Shown: positions 27,379 through 36,726, counted from the first letter of the stretch. The stretch is 64,000 nucleotides of DNA from Caulobacter sp. BP25 (GCF_002737755.1 NZ_PEGH01000007.1:124001-188000); one strand, 5' to 3'. Numbers and translations are program-made. The notes: generated from the sequence alone by a model not told the origin.

Positions 27379-27417
27379 ACCCCATCCCCGACCCTTCCCC
27401 ATCAAGGGGAAGGGGGA
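27379..27417 (+). repeat. Palindromic repeat, intergenic copy of the sufS insertion element
   Basis: The copy reads CACCCCATCCCC, GACCCTTCCCC, a short ATC loop and AAGGGGAAGGGGGA. It matches the sufS copy at 10801-10839 except for a few substitutions and one-base length changes in the C and G runs. Here it lies just after the stop of the minus-strand DsbA-family gene, where it could also act as a terminator hairpin. Confidence 0.75.
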
Positions 27418-27424
27418 ACGTGGA

Positions 27425-28075
27425 TCAAGCCGCCAGCGCCTGGTCGATCGCTTCGGCGATCCGCTCGGGCGTCTCAGCCCCGACCACGGCGACCTTGCCG
27501 GCGAAAATGGCGAACGGCACCCCGGTCACGCCGCCCTGGACCGCCATGGCGTGCTCGCGCGCCACGGCTTCCATGTCGGCCCCTTCGGAGAGCAGTTGCA
27601 GCACCACCAAACGCTCCATGCCCGCGGCTTCGGCGATGTCGGCCAGCACGACGGGATCGCCGATGTCGAGGCCTTGCTCGAAATAGGCCTTGAACAACGC
27701 TTCGACGACCTGGTCTTGCACGCCGGCCGTCAGGGCCCAGCGGATCAGGCGATGGGCGGCGTTGGTGTTGGGAGCCAGATCAATAGCCTCGAAATCGAAG
27801 GTGATGCCTTCCTCGGCGCCGCCCTCGACCAGGGCGGCGTGGACGGCGTTCAGCCGCGCGGGATCCTTGAACTTCTGGGCCATGTAGGCCTTGCGGTCGA
27901 CGCCTTCCTCGGGCAGCGACGGATCCAGCTGATAAGGTCGCCATATCAACTTGGCCTCCAGCGTCGGTCGCAGGGCCAGGGCCGACTTCAGGCGCCGCCA
28001 GCCGAGATAGCACCAGGGGCAGACGACATCGGCGACGACGTCGATGATCATCGGCTGGGATGGGGGCTGGCTCAC
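27425..28075 (-). CDS. DsbA-family (FrnE-like) thioredoxin-fold oxidoreductase
   Basis: A 216-residue cytoplasmic protein with the DsbA fold. The redox motif is [15 protein letters not shown], with both cysteines present. [20 protein letters not shown] and the cis-proline region [14 protein letters not shown] are typical of the FrnE branch. There is no signal peptide, so it acts in the cytoplasm on disulfides or glutathione adducts. The GTG at 28075 has GAGGAGGA six bases upstream; an ATG at 28120 lacks such a site. It lies 81 bases downstream of popA on the same strand. Confidence 0.87.
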   Translation of the reverse strand: MSQPPSQPMIIDVVADVVCPWCYLGWRRLKSALALRPTLEAKLIWRPYQLDPSLPEEGVDRKAYMAQKFKDPARLNAVHAALVEGGAEEGITFDFEAIDLAPNTNAAHRLIRWALTAGVQDQVVEALFKAYFEQGLDIGDPVVLADIAEAAGMERLVVLQLLSEGADMEAVAREHAMAVQGGVTGVPFAIFAGKVAVVGAETPERIAEAIDQALAA

Positions 28076-28156
28076 GGCGTCCTCCTCGGGAAACTCTGTC
28101 CGCGATCGGACCGACCGCATATAGGCCGACGAGCGTGCGCGCCCAAGCGCGGCGGG

Positions 28157-29482
28157 TCAGCCAACCTCGCGTTTGAGGGCGGCGGCCGCCGCGCGCTCCA
28201 GCGCCTTCACCGCGCCTTCGCCCGCCTGAACTTCGGCCACGCCGATGTCGAACTCGCAGACGAACGGTGCGCGGTCCTCGCCGGCGTCGAAGGCGGTGCA
28301 GCCGATCACGGCGGCGATCCGCTCGGCGGCGGCGCGGGCGGCGTTCTGGTTGGTCGCCGGCAAGGCCAGGGCGAAGACCTCGGTCGAAAGACGCGCCGGT
28401 GTGTCCTCGACGCGGACCAGACGTCCAATCATCGAGCCGATCTGCGGAATGGCGCGGTCCAGCCAGCCGTTCTGCCGGGCCCAGGTGGTGTCGGGCTTGT
28501 CGGCGACCCGCAGCACGCAGATCGAGAGCGGCCTGGCCCGCTCGCGGGCGGCCGTCGAAAGCCGCGCCAGGTGGGCGGCGAACAGGTCGCGAGTAAAAAG
28601 GCCGGTGGCCGCATCCATCAGACCCGAGCTGCGGGCCTTCTCCAGCGCGCCTCGGATCGCCTCGCCGCGCCGGAAATTACGGGCCAGCTCCATGACGCGC
28701 AGGGCGGTCTCGGTCTCGGGCGTCTCCGGCGAGGCCACGTCCGATACGCCGCGATGGAAGGCGTCCGACATGGTCACATAGCTCTCGGCCTTCAGATAGA
28801 GCAGGGCCGGGATGTGGTAGAGGCGCGTGTTGCGGCGCATGCCGGCCGCGATCGAAAGCGCTTCTTGCTGGCTGTCGCCGGCCCACAGCACCACCGCGTC
28901 GAACGGGCGCTCGTGCAGGTAGTCGAAGGCAGTGTAGGCGGTGAACGCGCCGATCACCTCAGCGCCACTGCGCTGCAGGGCGTTCGAGAGGGCCAGAAAC
29001 TGTGGCGCCGGTTCGCCGACGGCCAACACGTGGAACGGCGCTTCGGATTGTTCGGGCAGGTCGAGGCGTCGGCCGCGGTCGCCGAAGGTCTCGAGCCGCA
29101 GCTCGAACTCCTCCTCGGCGATGGCCGTGCGGACCAGTGTCTCGAGGCGCAGGGCCGCCTGCGACGGGTGCAGCGGCGGCGACAGCGTCAGGTCGAAGGT
29201 TTGGTCGCGATAGTCGGCCTCGGGATCGCCGATCGCGATGACAGGCAGGCGGCGCGGCGCGACGGCGGCCTTCAGGCGGCGCGACAGGGTCTGGATGTCG
29301 GGGCCGGCGGTAGCCAGATCGACAATCACCGCCTCGATCGGCAGGTCGCCCAGGGCGGCTACGGCCGCATAGGGACCGCGCGCGGTGATGGTGCGCCAGC
29401 CCAGCCGGTCCAGCCCCTCGGCCAACGGCCCAGCGCGAACGTCGTCGCGCGCCACGATCAAAATCCGGGCGTCTGCCGCCAA
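28157..29482 (-). CDS. popA: Cell-cycle c-di-GMP effector PopA (REC-REC-degenerate GGDEF)
   Basis: A 441-residue response-regulator-like protein. Caulobacter PopA binds cyclic di-GMP, localises to the pole and recruits RcdA to help ClpXP degrade CtrA at S-phase entry. Domains: receiver 1 (about 1-120), degenerate receiver 2 (about 150-265), GGDEF-like domain (about 290-441). With the TTG at 29482 as start, the phosphoacceptor in VIVDLATAG is Asp55. The inhibitory I-site RVED is Arg357-Asp360, five residues before STEVF, which replaces the catalytic GGDEF. This matches PopA numbering and supports the start, which has GGAGG five bases upstream. It binds the messenger but should not make it. Confidence 0.93.
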   Translation of the reverse strand: MAADARILIVARDDVRAGPLAEGLDRLGWRTITARGPYAAVAALGDLPIEAVIVDLATAGPDIQTLSRRLKAAVAPRRLPVIAIGDPEADYRDQTFDLTLSPPLHPSQAALRLETLVRTAIAEEEFELRLETFGDRGRRLDLPEQSEAPFHVLAVGEPAPQFLALSNALQRSGAEVIGAFTAYTAFDYLHERPFDAVVLWAGDSQQEALSIAAGMRRNTRLYHIPALLYLKAESYVTMSDAFHRGVSDVASPETPETETALRVMELARNFRRGEAIRGALEKARSSGLMDAATGLFTRDLFAAHLARLSTAARERARPLSICVLRVADKPDTTWARQNGWLDRAIPQIGSMIGRLVRVEDTPARLSTEVFALALPATNQNAARAAAERIAAVIGCTAFDAGEDRAPFVCEFDIGVAEVQAGEGAVKALERAAAAALKREVG

Positions 29483-29710
29483 AACAACCTCCGCCCGAAT
29501 GACCGCTTCGCCAACCGTGTCGCGACCTTCGAGATTCGTGAGGGCAACATAGCAGACAGGGGGCGCGGTCAAAGCCGTGCAACGCCGCATGCTGGGGGTG
29601 AATCGAAGATCGTTGGCGGTGTGAGCGCAAGGGCTTGCCTGACCGAACGTCAGGCCCGCTCTAGTATGACGGACCGGCCGCTTCGTGAGAGCCGGATGGG
29701 AGACGACGCC

Positions 29711-30835
29711 ATGGGCCAGGGGCCGCTTTCGGGACTGAAGATCGTCGAGTTCGCCGGCATCGGTCCGGGGCCGTTCTGCGGCATGCTTCTGTCGGACCTG
29801 GGCGCGGACGTCGTGCGGATCGACCGCAAGGGGCAGGGGCGGGGCTCGCCGGCCGATGTGACGGCGCGGGGGCGTCGCTCGGTGGCGCTGGATCTGAAGA
29901 ACCCCGAAGCGATCGAGACGTGCCTGAAGCTCCTGGAAAAGGCAGACGGGCTGATCGAGGGCTTCCGTCCTGGCGTGATGGAGCGCCTTGGCCTTGGTCC
30001 GGACGTCGCCTTGGCGCGTAATCCCAAGCTGGTCTACGGCCGGATGACTGGCTGGGGCCAGACGGGCCCCTACGCCAAGGCTGCTGGCCACGATATGAAC
30101 TACATCGCCATCACCGGGGCGCTGCACGCGATCGGGACCGAGGATAAGCCCGTGCCGCCCTTGAACCTGGTCGGCGATTTCGGGGGCGGTGCGCTCTATC
30201 TCGCCTTTGGCCTGCTGGCCGGGGTGATCCATGCCCGCGCCACGGGGCAGGGGCAGGTGATCGACTGCGCCATGAGCGACGGCGCGGCCTCACTGATGGC
30301 GATGTTCTACGGCTTCAAGGCCGGCGGGATGTGGAACGAGGGGCGGCGGACCAACCTGCTCGACGGCGGCGCGCACTTCTACGACACCTATCAGTGCGCC
30401 GACGGCAAGTGGATTTCGATCGGCTCAATCGAGCCGCAGTTCTACCTGCTTCTGCTGGAAAAGACGGGGATCTCCGACCCCCAGTTCCAGCACCAGATGA
30501 GCCGCGAGGAGTGGCCGCAGCTGCGCGAGAAGCTGGCCGCGGTCATCAAGACCAAGACCCGCGACGAATGGTGCGCGGTCATGGACGCCACCGATGTCTG
30601 CTTCGCGCCGGTCCTGACCATGGACGAGGCGCCCCAGCACGCCCACAACGCCGCGCGCCAGACCTTTTGTCGAGGTCGAGGGTGTCACCAGCCGGCGCCC
30701 GCGCCTCGATTCTCGGCGACGCCTGGCGTGATCCAGGGGCCTCCGAAGATCGGCGCTCACAACGACGAAGCACTGGCTGACTGGGGCTTTACGGCCGAGG
30801 CCGTCGCGGGATTGAAGGCCTCTGGGGCTCTGTGA
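29711..30835 (+). CDS. CaiB/BaiF-family CoA-transferase, alpha-methylacyl-CoA racemase-like, with compensated frameshift
   Basis: A 374-residue family III CoA-transferase/racemase. [40 protein letters not shown] and [20 protein letters not shown] are typical of alpha-methylacyl-CoA racemases. Near the C-terminus the protein reads [15 protein letters not shown]. The plus-one frame of the same DNA gives FVEVEGVT, the expected family sequence. An extra T in TTTT (30664-30667) and a missing C near 30687-30690 shift the frame for about 12 codons and then restore it. The ATG at 29711 has GGGAG upstream; ATGs at 29666 and 29696 are alternatives. Confidence 0.85.
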   Translation: MGQGPLSGLKIVEFAGIGPGPFCGMLLSDLGADVVRIDRKGQGRGSPADVTARGRRSVALDLKNPEAIETCLKLLEKADGLIEGFRPGVMERLGLGPDVALARNPKLVYGRMTGWGQTGPYAKAAGHDMNYIAITGALHAIGTEDKPVPPLNLVGDFGGGALYLAFGLLAGVIHARATGQGQVIDCAMSDGAASLMAMFYGFKAGGMWNEGRRTNLLDGGAHFYDTYQCADGKWISIGSIEPQFYLLLLEKTGISDPQFQHQMSREEWPQLREKLAAVIKTKTRDEWCAVMDATDVCFAPVLTMDEAPQHAHNAARQTFCRGRGCHQPAPAPRFSATPGVIQGPPKIGAHNDEALADWGFTAEAVAGLKASGAL

Positions 30836-30996
30836 CCTCGTTCAGGTCCGGTTCAGGCGCGCGGACCTAGCGTGACAGCGTCGATCGGTCTCCGCGCCAT
30901 CCGTCCCTCGATGTGGCGATCGGTTTCAGGCCAAGCCTTGAAAGGCGCGTCGTTCTTCGGGACGGCGCGTCTTTGACTTCCGGGGGCGGCGCCGCC

Positions 30997-31959
30997 ATGG
31001 TCCGCCGCATGAAAGACCCGCTCCACCAGATCCGCTGGCGCGACCTCGACCTTGATCCGATCCATTGGGCCCGTGAAATCCTGCGCGTACTGGGGCTGGC
31101 CCTTTCGCGGCTCTGGGGCCGCGATGTCATGCTCTATGTCGGCGGCGTCTCGTTCTTCGCCCTTCTGGCCGTCTTTCCGGGCCTGGCGATTCTAATCGGC
31201 CTCTACAGCCTGTTCCTGACGCCGGAGACCGCCGCGCGACAGGCCGCCAACCTGGCTGAGCTGATTCCGTCCGGGGCGCGCGGCATGTTCCAGGACGAGT
31301 TCGGGCGTCTAGCCCATGCGCCTGGCGGGGCGGTCTCGCTTCAGAGCGCGGTCGTTCTGGTCGTCGGCGCCTATGCCGCGCATCGCGGTTTCAAGGCTTT
31401 GCTGGCGGGGCTGTCCTTCATCCATGACGAGGAGAACCAGCGCGGCTTCTTCGGTTTCAACCTGATGGCGCTGCTGGTCCTGATTGCCGCCTTCGGTCTG
31501 CTGTTCTTCATGTCGGGCGTCTTTCTGACGTTGCGGCTGCTTGGCTCGGCCCTGAACCTGCGGCCGCTGGCTGGCGTCTCGTGGATCCAAAGCGAGTGGA
31601 CCTGGGCCAGCTTCGGCATCGTGGTCGGCATGACGTTGGTCTATCGCTACGCCATGTCACGCGAGCCGGTGGGCTGGCGGGCCTCGACCTCCGGCGGCGT
31701 CGCCGCGGCGGCTCTTTGTGTCTTTATGTCCTGGGCCAGCGCCTTCTACGTCGAGAAGATCGTCCACCTGGGCGCTACCTACGGGTCGATCTCGGCCGTG
31801 ATCATCTTCCTGATCTGGCTGTCGTGGAGCGTGAACGCCATCTTCTTCGGCGGCGCCCTGGCGACAGAGGTCGAGATCGCGCTGGACGAGCGGCCAAGGG
31901 CCCTGCTGGAAGGCCCGAACGCCATCACGCTCAAACGGCCTTCAGGATCCGAAACCTGA
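30997..31959 (+). CDS. YihY/BrkB-family inner-membrane protein
   Basis: A 320-residue polytopic membrane protein. GRDVMLYVGGVSFFALLAVF, EENQRGFFGFNLMALLVLIA and YGSISAVIIFLIWLSWSVNA are conserved BrkB/YihY segments; I count six hydrophobic helices. The family was once linked to RNase BN, but that assignment was withdrawn; its role is unknown, possibly transport. Start choice between 30997 and 31009 is uncertain and neither has a strong ribosome binding site. Its final 29 bases overlap the convergent tusA. Confidence 0.85.
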   Translation: MVRRMKDPLHQIRWRDLDLDPIHWAREILRVLGLALSRLWGRDVMLYVGGVSFFALLAVFPGLAILIGLYSLFLTPETAARQAANLAELIPSGARGMFQDEFGRLAHAPGGAVSLQSAVVLVVGAYAAHRGFKALLAGLSFIHDEENQRGFFGFNLMALLVLIAAFGLLFFMSGVFLTLRLLGSALNLRPLAGVSWIQSEWTWASFGIVVGMTLVYRYAMSREPVGWRASTSGGVAAAALCVFMSWASAFYVEKIVHLGATYGSISAVIIFLIWLSWSVNAIFFGGALATEVEIALDERPRALLEGPNAITLKRPSGSET

Positions 31960-32164
31960 TCACACCGCCGTCCTCGTCGGTGATCTCCAGCACGGCGGCG
32001 CCGATCTGAGTGGCGAAATGCGGGACGTCGATCCGGGCCATCGGATCCGTGGCGAGCAGCACCAGCTCCGCGCCCGGCGAGGCGGCCTCATGGGCCTTGC
32101 GCAGCTTCAGCGTCGGCACGGGGCAATGATGGCCGCGGGCGTCGACCAGTATCGGCTCAAGCAT
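31931..32164 (-). CDS. tusA: TusA-family sulfurtransferase
   Basis: A 77-residue sulfur carrier with the single active cysteine in the CPxP motif (GHHCPVPTLKLRKA). ATDPMARIDVPHFATQIG completes the fold. TusA relays persulfide sulfur from IscS to tRNA thiolation and molybdenum cofactor, so it may receive sulfur from the class I desulfurase encoded at 6386-7540. Its start overlaps the rsuA stop by eight bases, and its 3' end overlaps the convergent BrkB gene. Confidence 0.9.
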   Translation of the reverse strand: MLEPILVDARGHHCPVPTLKLRKAHEAASPGAELVLLATDPMARIDVPHFATQIGAAVLEITDEDGGVIRFRILKAV

Positions 32165-32897
32165 CGCCGAAGACTTCCTCCGCCTCGGCGGCGGGCAGGA
32201 TGCGATACTGGCCGGGCTCGAGGTTGTTAGGCAGGAACAGCCCGCCGATCCGTTCGCGGTGCAGGTCGATAACGTGGTTGCCGACCGCCGCGAACATGCG
32301 TCGGACCTGATGGTAGCGGCCTTCGGTGATCGTCAGGCGCGCCGTGCGCTCGTCGACGACCTCAAGGCGAGCTGGCAGCAAAGGCTTGTCCTCGCCATCG
32401 AGCATCATTGTCCCGGCTGCGAAGATGTCGCGCTCGGCGCCCGCCAGAGGTCGGTCGAGCTTGGCCAGATACGTCTTGGGCACATGGCGCTTGGGCGAGA
32501 TCACGCGGTGCAGAAAGTCGCCGTCGTCGGTGATCAGGATCAAGCCGCTGGTCTCCTTGTCTAGCCGACCGACCGTCGACAAGGCTGGATCGCGCAGACG
32601 CCAACGGCGCGGCAGCAGATCGTAGATCTTTTCGCCGTCCTCCTTGTGCGAGCACACCACACCCAGGGGCTTGTGCATCATCAAAACCAGCGGCGCCGGC
32701 GGATCGACAGGGGCGCCGCGAATGGTCATGCGCTCGGGCAAGGTAGCGTCGACGGCGATCCGGACGCCGGCGTCCTTCAGAGGCTTGCCGTCGATGATCA
32801 CCTTGCCGGAGGTGACCAGGGCCTGAACCTCCTTGCGGCTGCCGTAGCCCAGATTGGCGAGCAGCCGATCCAGGCGGGCCATCAGCGCCTTGCTCAC
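32157..32897 (-). CDS. rsuA: 16S rRNA pseudouridine synthase RsuA-like
   Basis: A 246-residue pseudouridine synthase. The N-terminal S4 domain (ARLDRLLANLGYGSRKEVQA) binds RNA. The catalytic segment TVGRLDKETSGLILITDDGD contains the essential aspartate. EGRYHQVRRMFAAVGN is the conserved C-terminal motif. Among family members the architecture fits RsuA (16S U516) better than RluB or RluE. The GTG start at 32897 overlaps the upstream methyltransferase stop (GTGA), so the two rRNA-modifying genes are coupled. Confidence 0.85.
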   Translation of the reverse strand: MSKALMARLDRLLANLGYGSRKEVQALVTSGKVIIDGKPLKDAGVRIAVDATLPERMTIRGAPVDPPAPLVLMMHKPLGVVCSHKEDGEKIYDLLPRRWRLRDPALSTVGRLDKETSGLILITDDGDFLHRVISPKRHVPKTYLAKLDRPLAGAERDIFAAGTMMLDGEDKPLLPARLEVVDERTARLTITEGRYHQVRRMFAAVGNHVIDLHRERIGGLFLPNNLEPGQYRILPAAEAEEVFGDA

Positions 32898-33808
32898 TTG
32901 CGCGCCTCGAAGACCTTGTAGCCGCCGCCTTCCGCGACCAGCCTGACCTTGGCGAAGCTCTCGGCCAGGATCGCCTCGTAGGGCAGGTGTCGATTGGCGA
33001 CCATCCACAGCGCGCCACCCTTGCGCAGCGCGCCGGCCGCCGCGCGGATGAAGGCTTGGCCCAGCGCCTTGTCCTCGCCGCCGCCCTCATGGAACGGCGG
33101 GTTGCTGACGACGAAGTCGAGATCCTTAAGGCCCGCCACGTCTTGGCGGACGTCGCCCCAGACAAAGGTGGCGCGCGGATCGGCGACGTTACGGTTGGAG
33201 GCGTCGATCGCCCTGCGGTCCAGCTCGACCAAAGTCAGCTTTGTCACTTTTTGAGAGGCCAGCACATTCAGCGCCAGCAGGCCGATGCCTGCGCCAAAGT
33301 CAGCACCGGCGCCTGAAAACTCAGGAAGCGCCTGCAGCAGGGCGTTGCTGCCGGTGTCCAGGCGATCCCAGCTGAAGACACCCGGCTGGGTCCAGAGGCC
33401 GTTTTCGGGGATCTGGCGAGGCGCGCCGGCCGCTATGGCCTCGTCCAGCCCTTTAGGCGAGCTGGGACGCACGACCATGCAGATGCGGTTATGGCGACGG
33501 GCGCTCTCACCGACTTCGCAGCCGAACGATTCGAGCTCTTTCTTCAGCCGCAGGCCGCCGCGATCCTTCGGCGCGAAGGCCGTAAGACGAGCACCCGGCG
33601 CCAGGGCGCGAAGCGCATGGGCCAAGACGAAGCGTCGCTCAATCGCGCCAGCGGGCGCGCGAACGGTCACGGCGTTAAGAGATTCGGCCTCGATCGCGGC
33701 GATGTCGCTTGACCCGACCATCAAAGGCGAAAGCTGAATCGCGTCCGGCGCGGACGGCGCCAGATCGTGGTCGGCCTGGCCATAAAGCGCGGTTCGGTTC
33801 GCCGACAT
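32894..33808 (-). CDS. rsmC: RsmC-like class I SAM methyltransferase (16S rRNA guanine-N2)
   Basis: A 304-residue methyltransferase. The SAM-binding motif reads GADFGAGIGLLALNVLA and the catalytic motif VVSNPPFHEGGGEDKAL, the N-P-P-F signature of guanine-N2 rRNA methyltransferases. The N-terminal half is a degenerate duplicate domain, as in RsmC. It is coupled to the pseudouridine synthase downstream, which also acts on 16S rRNA. The ATG at 33808 is only 38 bases from the left end of the mobile element, so the promoter of this gene may have been replaced by the insertion. Confidence 0.82.
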   Translation of the reverse strand: MSANRTALYGQADHDLAPSAPDAIQLSPLMVGSSDIAAIEAESLNAVTVRAPAGAIERRFVLAHALRALAPGARLTAFAPKDRGGLRLKKELESFGCEVGESARRHNRICMVVRPSSPKGLDEAIAAGAPRQIPENGLWTQPGVFSWDRLDTGSNALLQALPEFSGAGADFGAGIGLLALNVLASQKVTKLTLVELDRRAIDASNRNVADPRATFVWGDVRQDVAGLKDLDFVVSNPPFHEGGGEDKALGQAFIRAAAGALRKGGALWMVANRHLPYEAILAESFAKVRLVAEGGGYKVFEARK

Positions 33809-33845
33809 GCTTGTCCTGAAAGGGTTTTTCGCCACGAAAGAGGTG

Positions 33846-33859
33846 TGGCGGACAGGGTG
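33846..33859. other. Candidate attL
   Basis: TGGCGGACAGGGTG, identical to the tRNA-Ser 3' end at the other end of the element. It lies 165 bases before the integrase start. Just inside, GTCCGCCCCTGTCC (33884-33899 region) is an inverted near-copy that could be a recombinase arm site. Confidence 0.75.
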
Positions 33860-34023
33860 TCCAATTTTTCTAATATCCATACTCGTCCGCCCCTGTCCAT
33901 TGGCGTCCGAAATATTGCGTAATTACAAAGCGCTAGTAGTCTGCCTTCAGCCGCAGTCGTTCTTAACAATCCGTCTCAATGCGGCGCTTTGAGATAGATA
34001 TTTTAAAGAGGATTTGCGAGCTC

Positions 34024-35256
34024 ATGGGTTCGATTTCCAGATTGAGCGCGCTTGGGGTTAAGCGAATGACGCGCCCGGGCTTCTATTGCGACGGAGCGGG
34101 TCTCTACCTGCAAATCGCCAAGGGCGGAAGCAAGTCTTGGGTCTTCAAATACTGCCTTGATGGTCGGCACAGGCAAATGGGGCTCGGAGGCGTCAATGCG
34201 ATAAGCCTCGCCGAGGCGCGAGAGCTTGCAACCGAGGCTCGGAGCATGAAGGCCCGGGGCATTGATCCGATTGACGCGCGCCTGGAGCGGAGGCGCGAAC
34301 GGCGTCTTGAGCGGGCGAAGGCCGTTACATTCGCCCATGCCGCCCAATCTTATATTGAGGCCAACCGCGCAGGCTGGAAGAACAGCAAGCACGCCGAGCA
34401 GTGGAGCGTGACCATCGCAACCTATGTGGCCCCGGTCATGGGACGTATCTCGGTTGCTGACATCGACACCGGGCTGGTGCTCAAAGCGATCGAGCCGATC
34501 TGGAAGTCCAAACCGGAGACCGCCAGCCGCGTCCGTGGGCGGATTGAAGCCATCTTGGATTGGGCGAAGGTGCGGGGTTACCGTGAGGGCGAAAATCCCG
34601 CCCGTTGGCGCGGTCACCTTCAAAAGCTCTTACCGGCGAAGACCAAGGTTCGCGCTGTTCAGCATCACAAGGCCTTGCCGTTCCGCCAGATGCCCGAGTT
34701 CATGGCGGCGCTTCAGGCACAATCCGGGACAGCGCCGTTGGCGCTCGAGTTCGCCATCCTGACGGCGGCTAGAACAGGCGAAGTGATCGGCGCGACCTGG
34801 GCGGAGATCGACCTTGAGCAACAAATCTGGACGGTTCCAGCGGGTCGCATGAAGGCGGCTAAGGAACATCGCGTCCCGCTCCCGCCTAGGGCGCTGGAGA
34901 TCCTGGAGGCGATGTTGACGCGCAAGCGCGCCGAAGATGTAGCCTTGCGCCGGTCCGAAGCCAGTTCACGAGCTGCTCCAGTTTTTCCCGGTCAGAGGGC
35001 GGGGGCCGCGTTGAGCAACATGGCGCTCTTGGCTCTGCTCAAGCGCATGGGGCGAAGTGACCTCACGGTCCATGGCTTCCGAAGCACATTCAGAGATTGG
35101 GCGGCTGAGGAAACGGACTTCCCCAGCGAGGTGGTCGAGATGGCCCTCGCTCACACCATCAGCAACAAGGTGGAGGCTGCGTATCGACGCGGCGAGCTTA
35201 TTGAGAAACGAAGATCTCTTATGATTAGATGGTCTCAAGCTACTTCCAATCAATAA
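34024..35256 (+). CDS. Tyrosine recombinase integrase (P4/DUF4102 type)
   Basis: A 410-residue site-specific recombinase that would insert and excise the element at tRNA-Ser. The N-terminal arm-binding domain reads SRLSALGVKRMTRPGFYCDG and LGGVNAISLAEARELATEAR. Catalytic residues are visible: Arg I in LTAARTGEVIGATW, the H-x-x-R box HGFRSTFRDWAAE, and the final His and Tyr in LAHTISNKVEAAYRRG. It appears intact. I start at the ATG at 34024, ten bases after AGAGGA; an ATG at 33979 would add 15 residues. It lies just inside attL and points into the element. Confidence 0.93.
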   Translation: MGSISRLSALGVKRMTRPGFYCDGAGLYLQIAKGGSKSWVFKYCLDGRHRQMGLGGVNAISLAEARELATEARSMKARGIDPIDARLERRRERRLERAKAVTFAHAAQSYIEANRAGWKNSKHAEQWSVTIATYVAPVMGRISVADIDTGLVLKAIEPIWKSKPETASRVRGRIEAILDWAKVRGYREGENPARWRGHLQKLLPAKTKVRAVQHHKALPFRQMPEFMAALQAQSGTAPLALEFAILTAARTGEVIGATWAEIDLEQQIWTVPAGRMKAAKEHRVPLPPRALEILEAMLTRKRAEDVALRRSEASSRAAPVFPGQRAGAALSNMALLALLKRMGRSDLTVHGFRSTFRDWAAEETDFPSEVVEMALAHTISNKVEAAYRRGELIEKRRSLMIRWSQATSNQ

Positions 35257-35273
35257 ACGCGAGGAGCGTTTGG

Positions 35274-35909
35274 GTGACTAGAAAAATTCTACCAAGAGGC
35301 GGTAATTCTAAGTTACATGGGATAACCTCTGATATTTATAGGCTATTAGATGATGCCGAAAAGAGTGGTAATTATGTAAAAATTACAAATTACTGCAGAA
35401 GCATTGTAGCTTCTCGGCGGAAGGTCATTGAGAGTCATTACTCAATGGAGAATGTTGGGGAGCTGTTGGTGCGCTCGCTCATAGATAGCAGGTGCACTGA
35501 TAAGTCAGAATCGGGAAAATTCATCAAAATTGCAAACTGCATAGACGAAGTATTTATGCAGATCGCAAGATTGGATGAAAACAACGTGAGATTTGCTTCA
35601 TTTACGTATGGATTCGCGTCCGCGATTTCACTTTTTTCTTCTATAACTGATGACAAGGATGTCTTGGTTAGATCTCAAGCGCTCGAAAATCAGAAGACGG
35701 CGCAGCAGGAAGGCGGTGACGTGAGGGGGCGGCAGCTTGAAGTGCAGAAAATGAAACGCATAGAAGCTCTGAAGCCCTATGTATTAAGTCGTGCGGGGAT
35801 GACCAATAGAGCGATCGCGAAAGCTTTCCGGGAAGATTCAGATCAGGAAGTTGCACTAGACACCGTTGCTCGCGACGTCGCTGAAATCAGAGCCGGCCTC
35901 TGGGGCTGA
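35274..35909 (+). CDS. Unknown AT-rich element gene with possible C-terminal helix-turn-helix
   Basis: A 211-residue protein I do not recognise. The GTG at 35274 has GAGGAG seven bases upstream and lies 17 bases after the integrase stop. DNA here is clearly AT-richer than the surroundings, a sign of recent transfer. The C-terminus (SRAGMTNRAIAKAFREDSDQ, then LDTVARDVAEIRAGLW) resembles a resolvase-like helix-turn-helix, while the middle is helical with no catalytic motif. Regulation of excision or immunity are possibilities without evidence. Confidence 0.7.
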   Translation: MTRKILPRGGNSKLHGITSDIYRLLDDAEKSGNYVKITNYCRSIVASRRKVIESHYSMENVGELLVRSLIDSRCTDKSESGKFIKIANCIDEVFMQIARLDENNVRFASFTYGFASAISLFSSITDDKDVLVRSQALENQKTAQQEGGDVRGRQLEVQKMKRIEALKPYVLSRAGMTNRAIAKAFREDSDQEVALDTVARDVAEIRAGLWG

Positions 35910-36004
35910 TTTTTCCCTTGGACGCAGCTTGCTGCACCCGAATGCGCGCTCTCCTTGGCTAGTCTCTCATCTGTGTGGTTCCACCCGAATGGGAGCGCAC
36001 GCTG

Positions 36005-36187
36005 ATGTATAGTTACGAGCAACCGAGAGCGATCACGGTTGACCAGTTTTGCCGGGTCTACGGGCTCGGCAGGTCTAAATTCTACCTCCTGGTCCGCGAC
36101 CAGCAGATCAAGACGCTGAAGATCGGCTCAAAAACGCTGATAGCGACCGAGGAGGCCGAGCGCTGGTTCCGCAGCCTCTACGCCTAG
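36005..36187 (+). CDS. AlpA/excisionase-like helix-turn-helix protein
   Basis: A 60-residue winged-helix protein of the MerR/HTH_17 type: ITVDQFCRVYGLGRSKFYLL followed by IKTLKIGSKTLIATEEAERW. Such small proteins act as excisionases or activators of integrase genes in islands. Its place close to the integrase supports that. The ATG at 36005 fits the domain start; an upstream start at 35975 is possible. Confidence 0.82.
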   Translation: MYSYEQPRAITVDQFCRVYGLGRSKFYLLVRDQQIKTLKIGSKTLIATEEAERWFRSLYA

Positions 36188-36240
36188 TCGCCACCTATCC
36201 CAAGCCGCCCATCTGCTAATAGGAGAGGACAGACGATGTC

Positions 36241-36726
36241 ATGTCCGACCGATACTTCGCGCCTCATCGCCCGCAGCGAGGCGCGTCGATGAAGGTTTCC
36301 AGCCTTTTCAAACCTCGCCGCAAGCTGCCCGAGCATGAAGTCATCCGCTTCATGACCAGGCATGGCGGCGTCTGCCATTGCCACATGGTCCGCTGCGCCA
36401 TCGGCGACAAGCATCACGTGGCGTTCCTCAACATCCCCGGCTCCCCCCAGCACCCGACCGGCGACATAGAGGGTCTCGCCTCGTTGGCGCTCCGCGTAAT
36501 GGGCGCTCCGGCCAACTCGCTCGTCTTTTGGGATGTCGATCGGCACGAGTGGGAGGATCGCGTCACCTACCACAGGGTGGAATTTGGGAGTCTCCGGCGT
36601 GGCGCCTTCTCCTTCCCCCGATGGCATATGGAGCCGCTCCCCCAGCCCCTTGCGGACGCCGTCGAGCGGGCATGGGCCATCGGCGCAACCTTGAAGCCAG
36701 GATCTTCGATCGGGAGATCGAAATGA
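36241..36726 (+). CDS. Hypothetical element protein
   Basis: A 161-residue protein without a family I recognise. It has a basic N-terminus, a His/Cys-rich centre (TRHGGVCHCHMVRCAIGDKH) and the patterns LVFWDVDRHEWEDRVTYHRV and FPRWHMEPLPQPLADAVERA. The His/Cys cluster might bind a metal. GGAGAGG lies about 13 bases before the ATG; an internal ATG at 36289 is also possible. It precedes the long non-coding stretch upstream of the mobilization genes. Confidence 0.6.
   Translation: MSDRYFAPHRPQRGASMKVSSLFKPRRKLPEHEVIRFMTRHGGVCHCHMVRCAIGDKHHVAFLNIPGSPQHPTGDIEGLASLALRVMGAPANSLVFWDVDRHEWEDRVTYHRVEFGSLRRGAFSFPRWHMEPLPQPLADAVERAWAIGATLKPGSSIGRSK

Noticed and set aside
27290..29665. A long plus-strand frame leading without a stop into the CoA-transferase
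   Set aside because: It runs antisense through the DsbA-family gene and popA; similarity to CoA-transferases begins only at about 29720.
34020..34042. GGGTTCGATTTCC near the integrase start resembles a tRNA T arm, suggesting another attachment site
   Set aside because: No acceptor stem or anticodon arm surrounds it, and the 14-base repeat shared with tRNA-Ser gives a better pair of ends.
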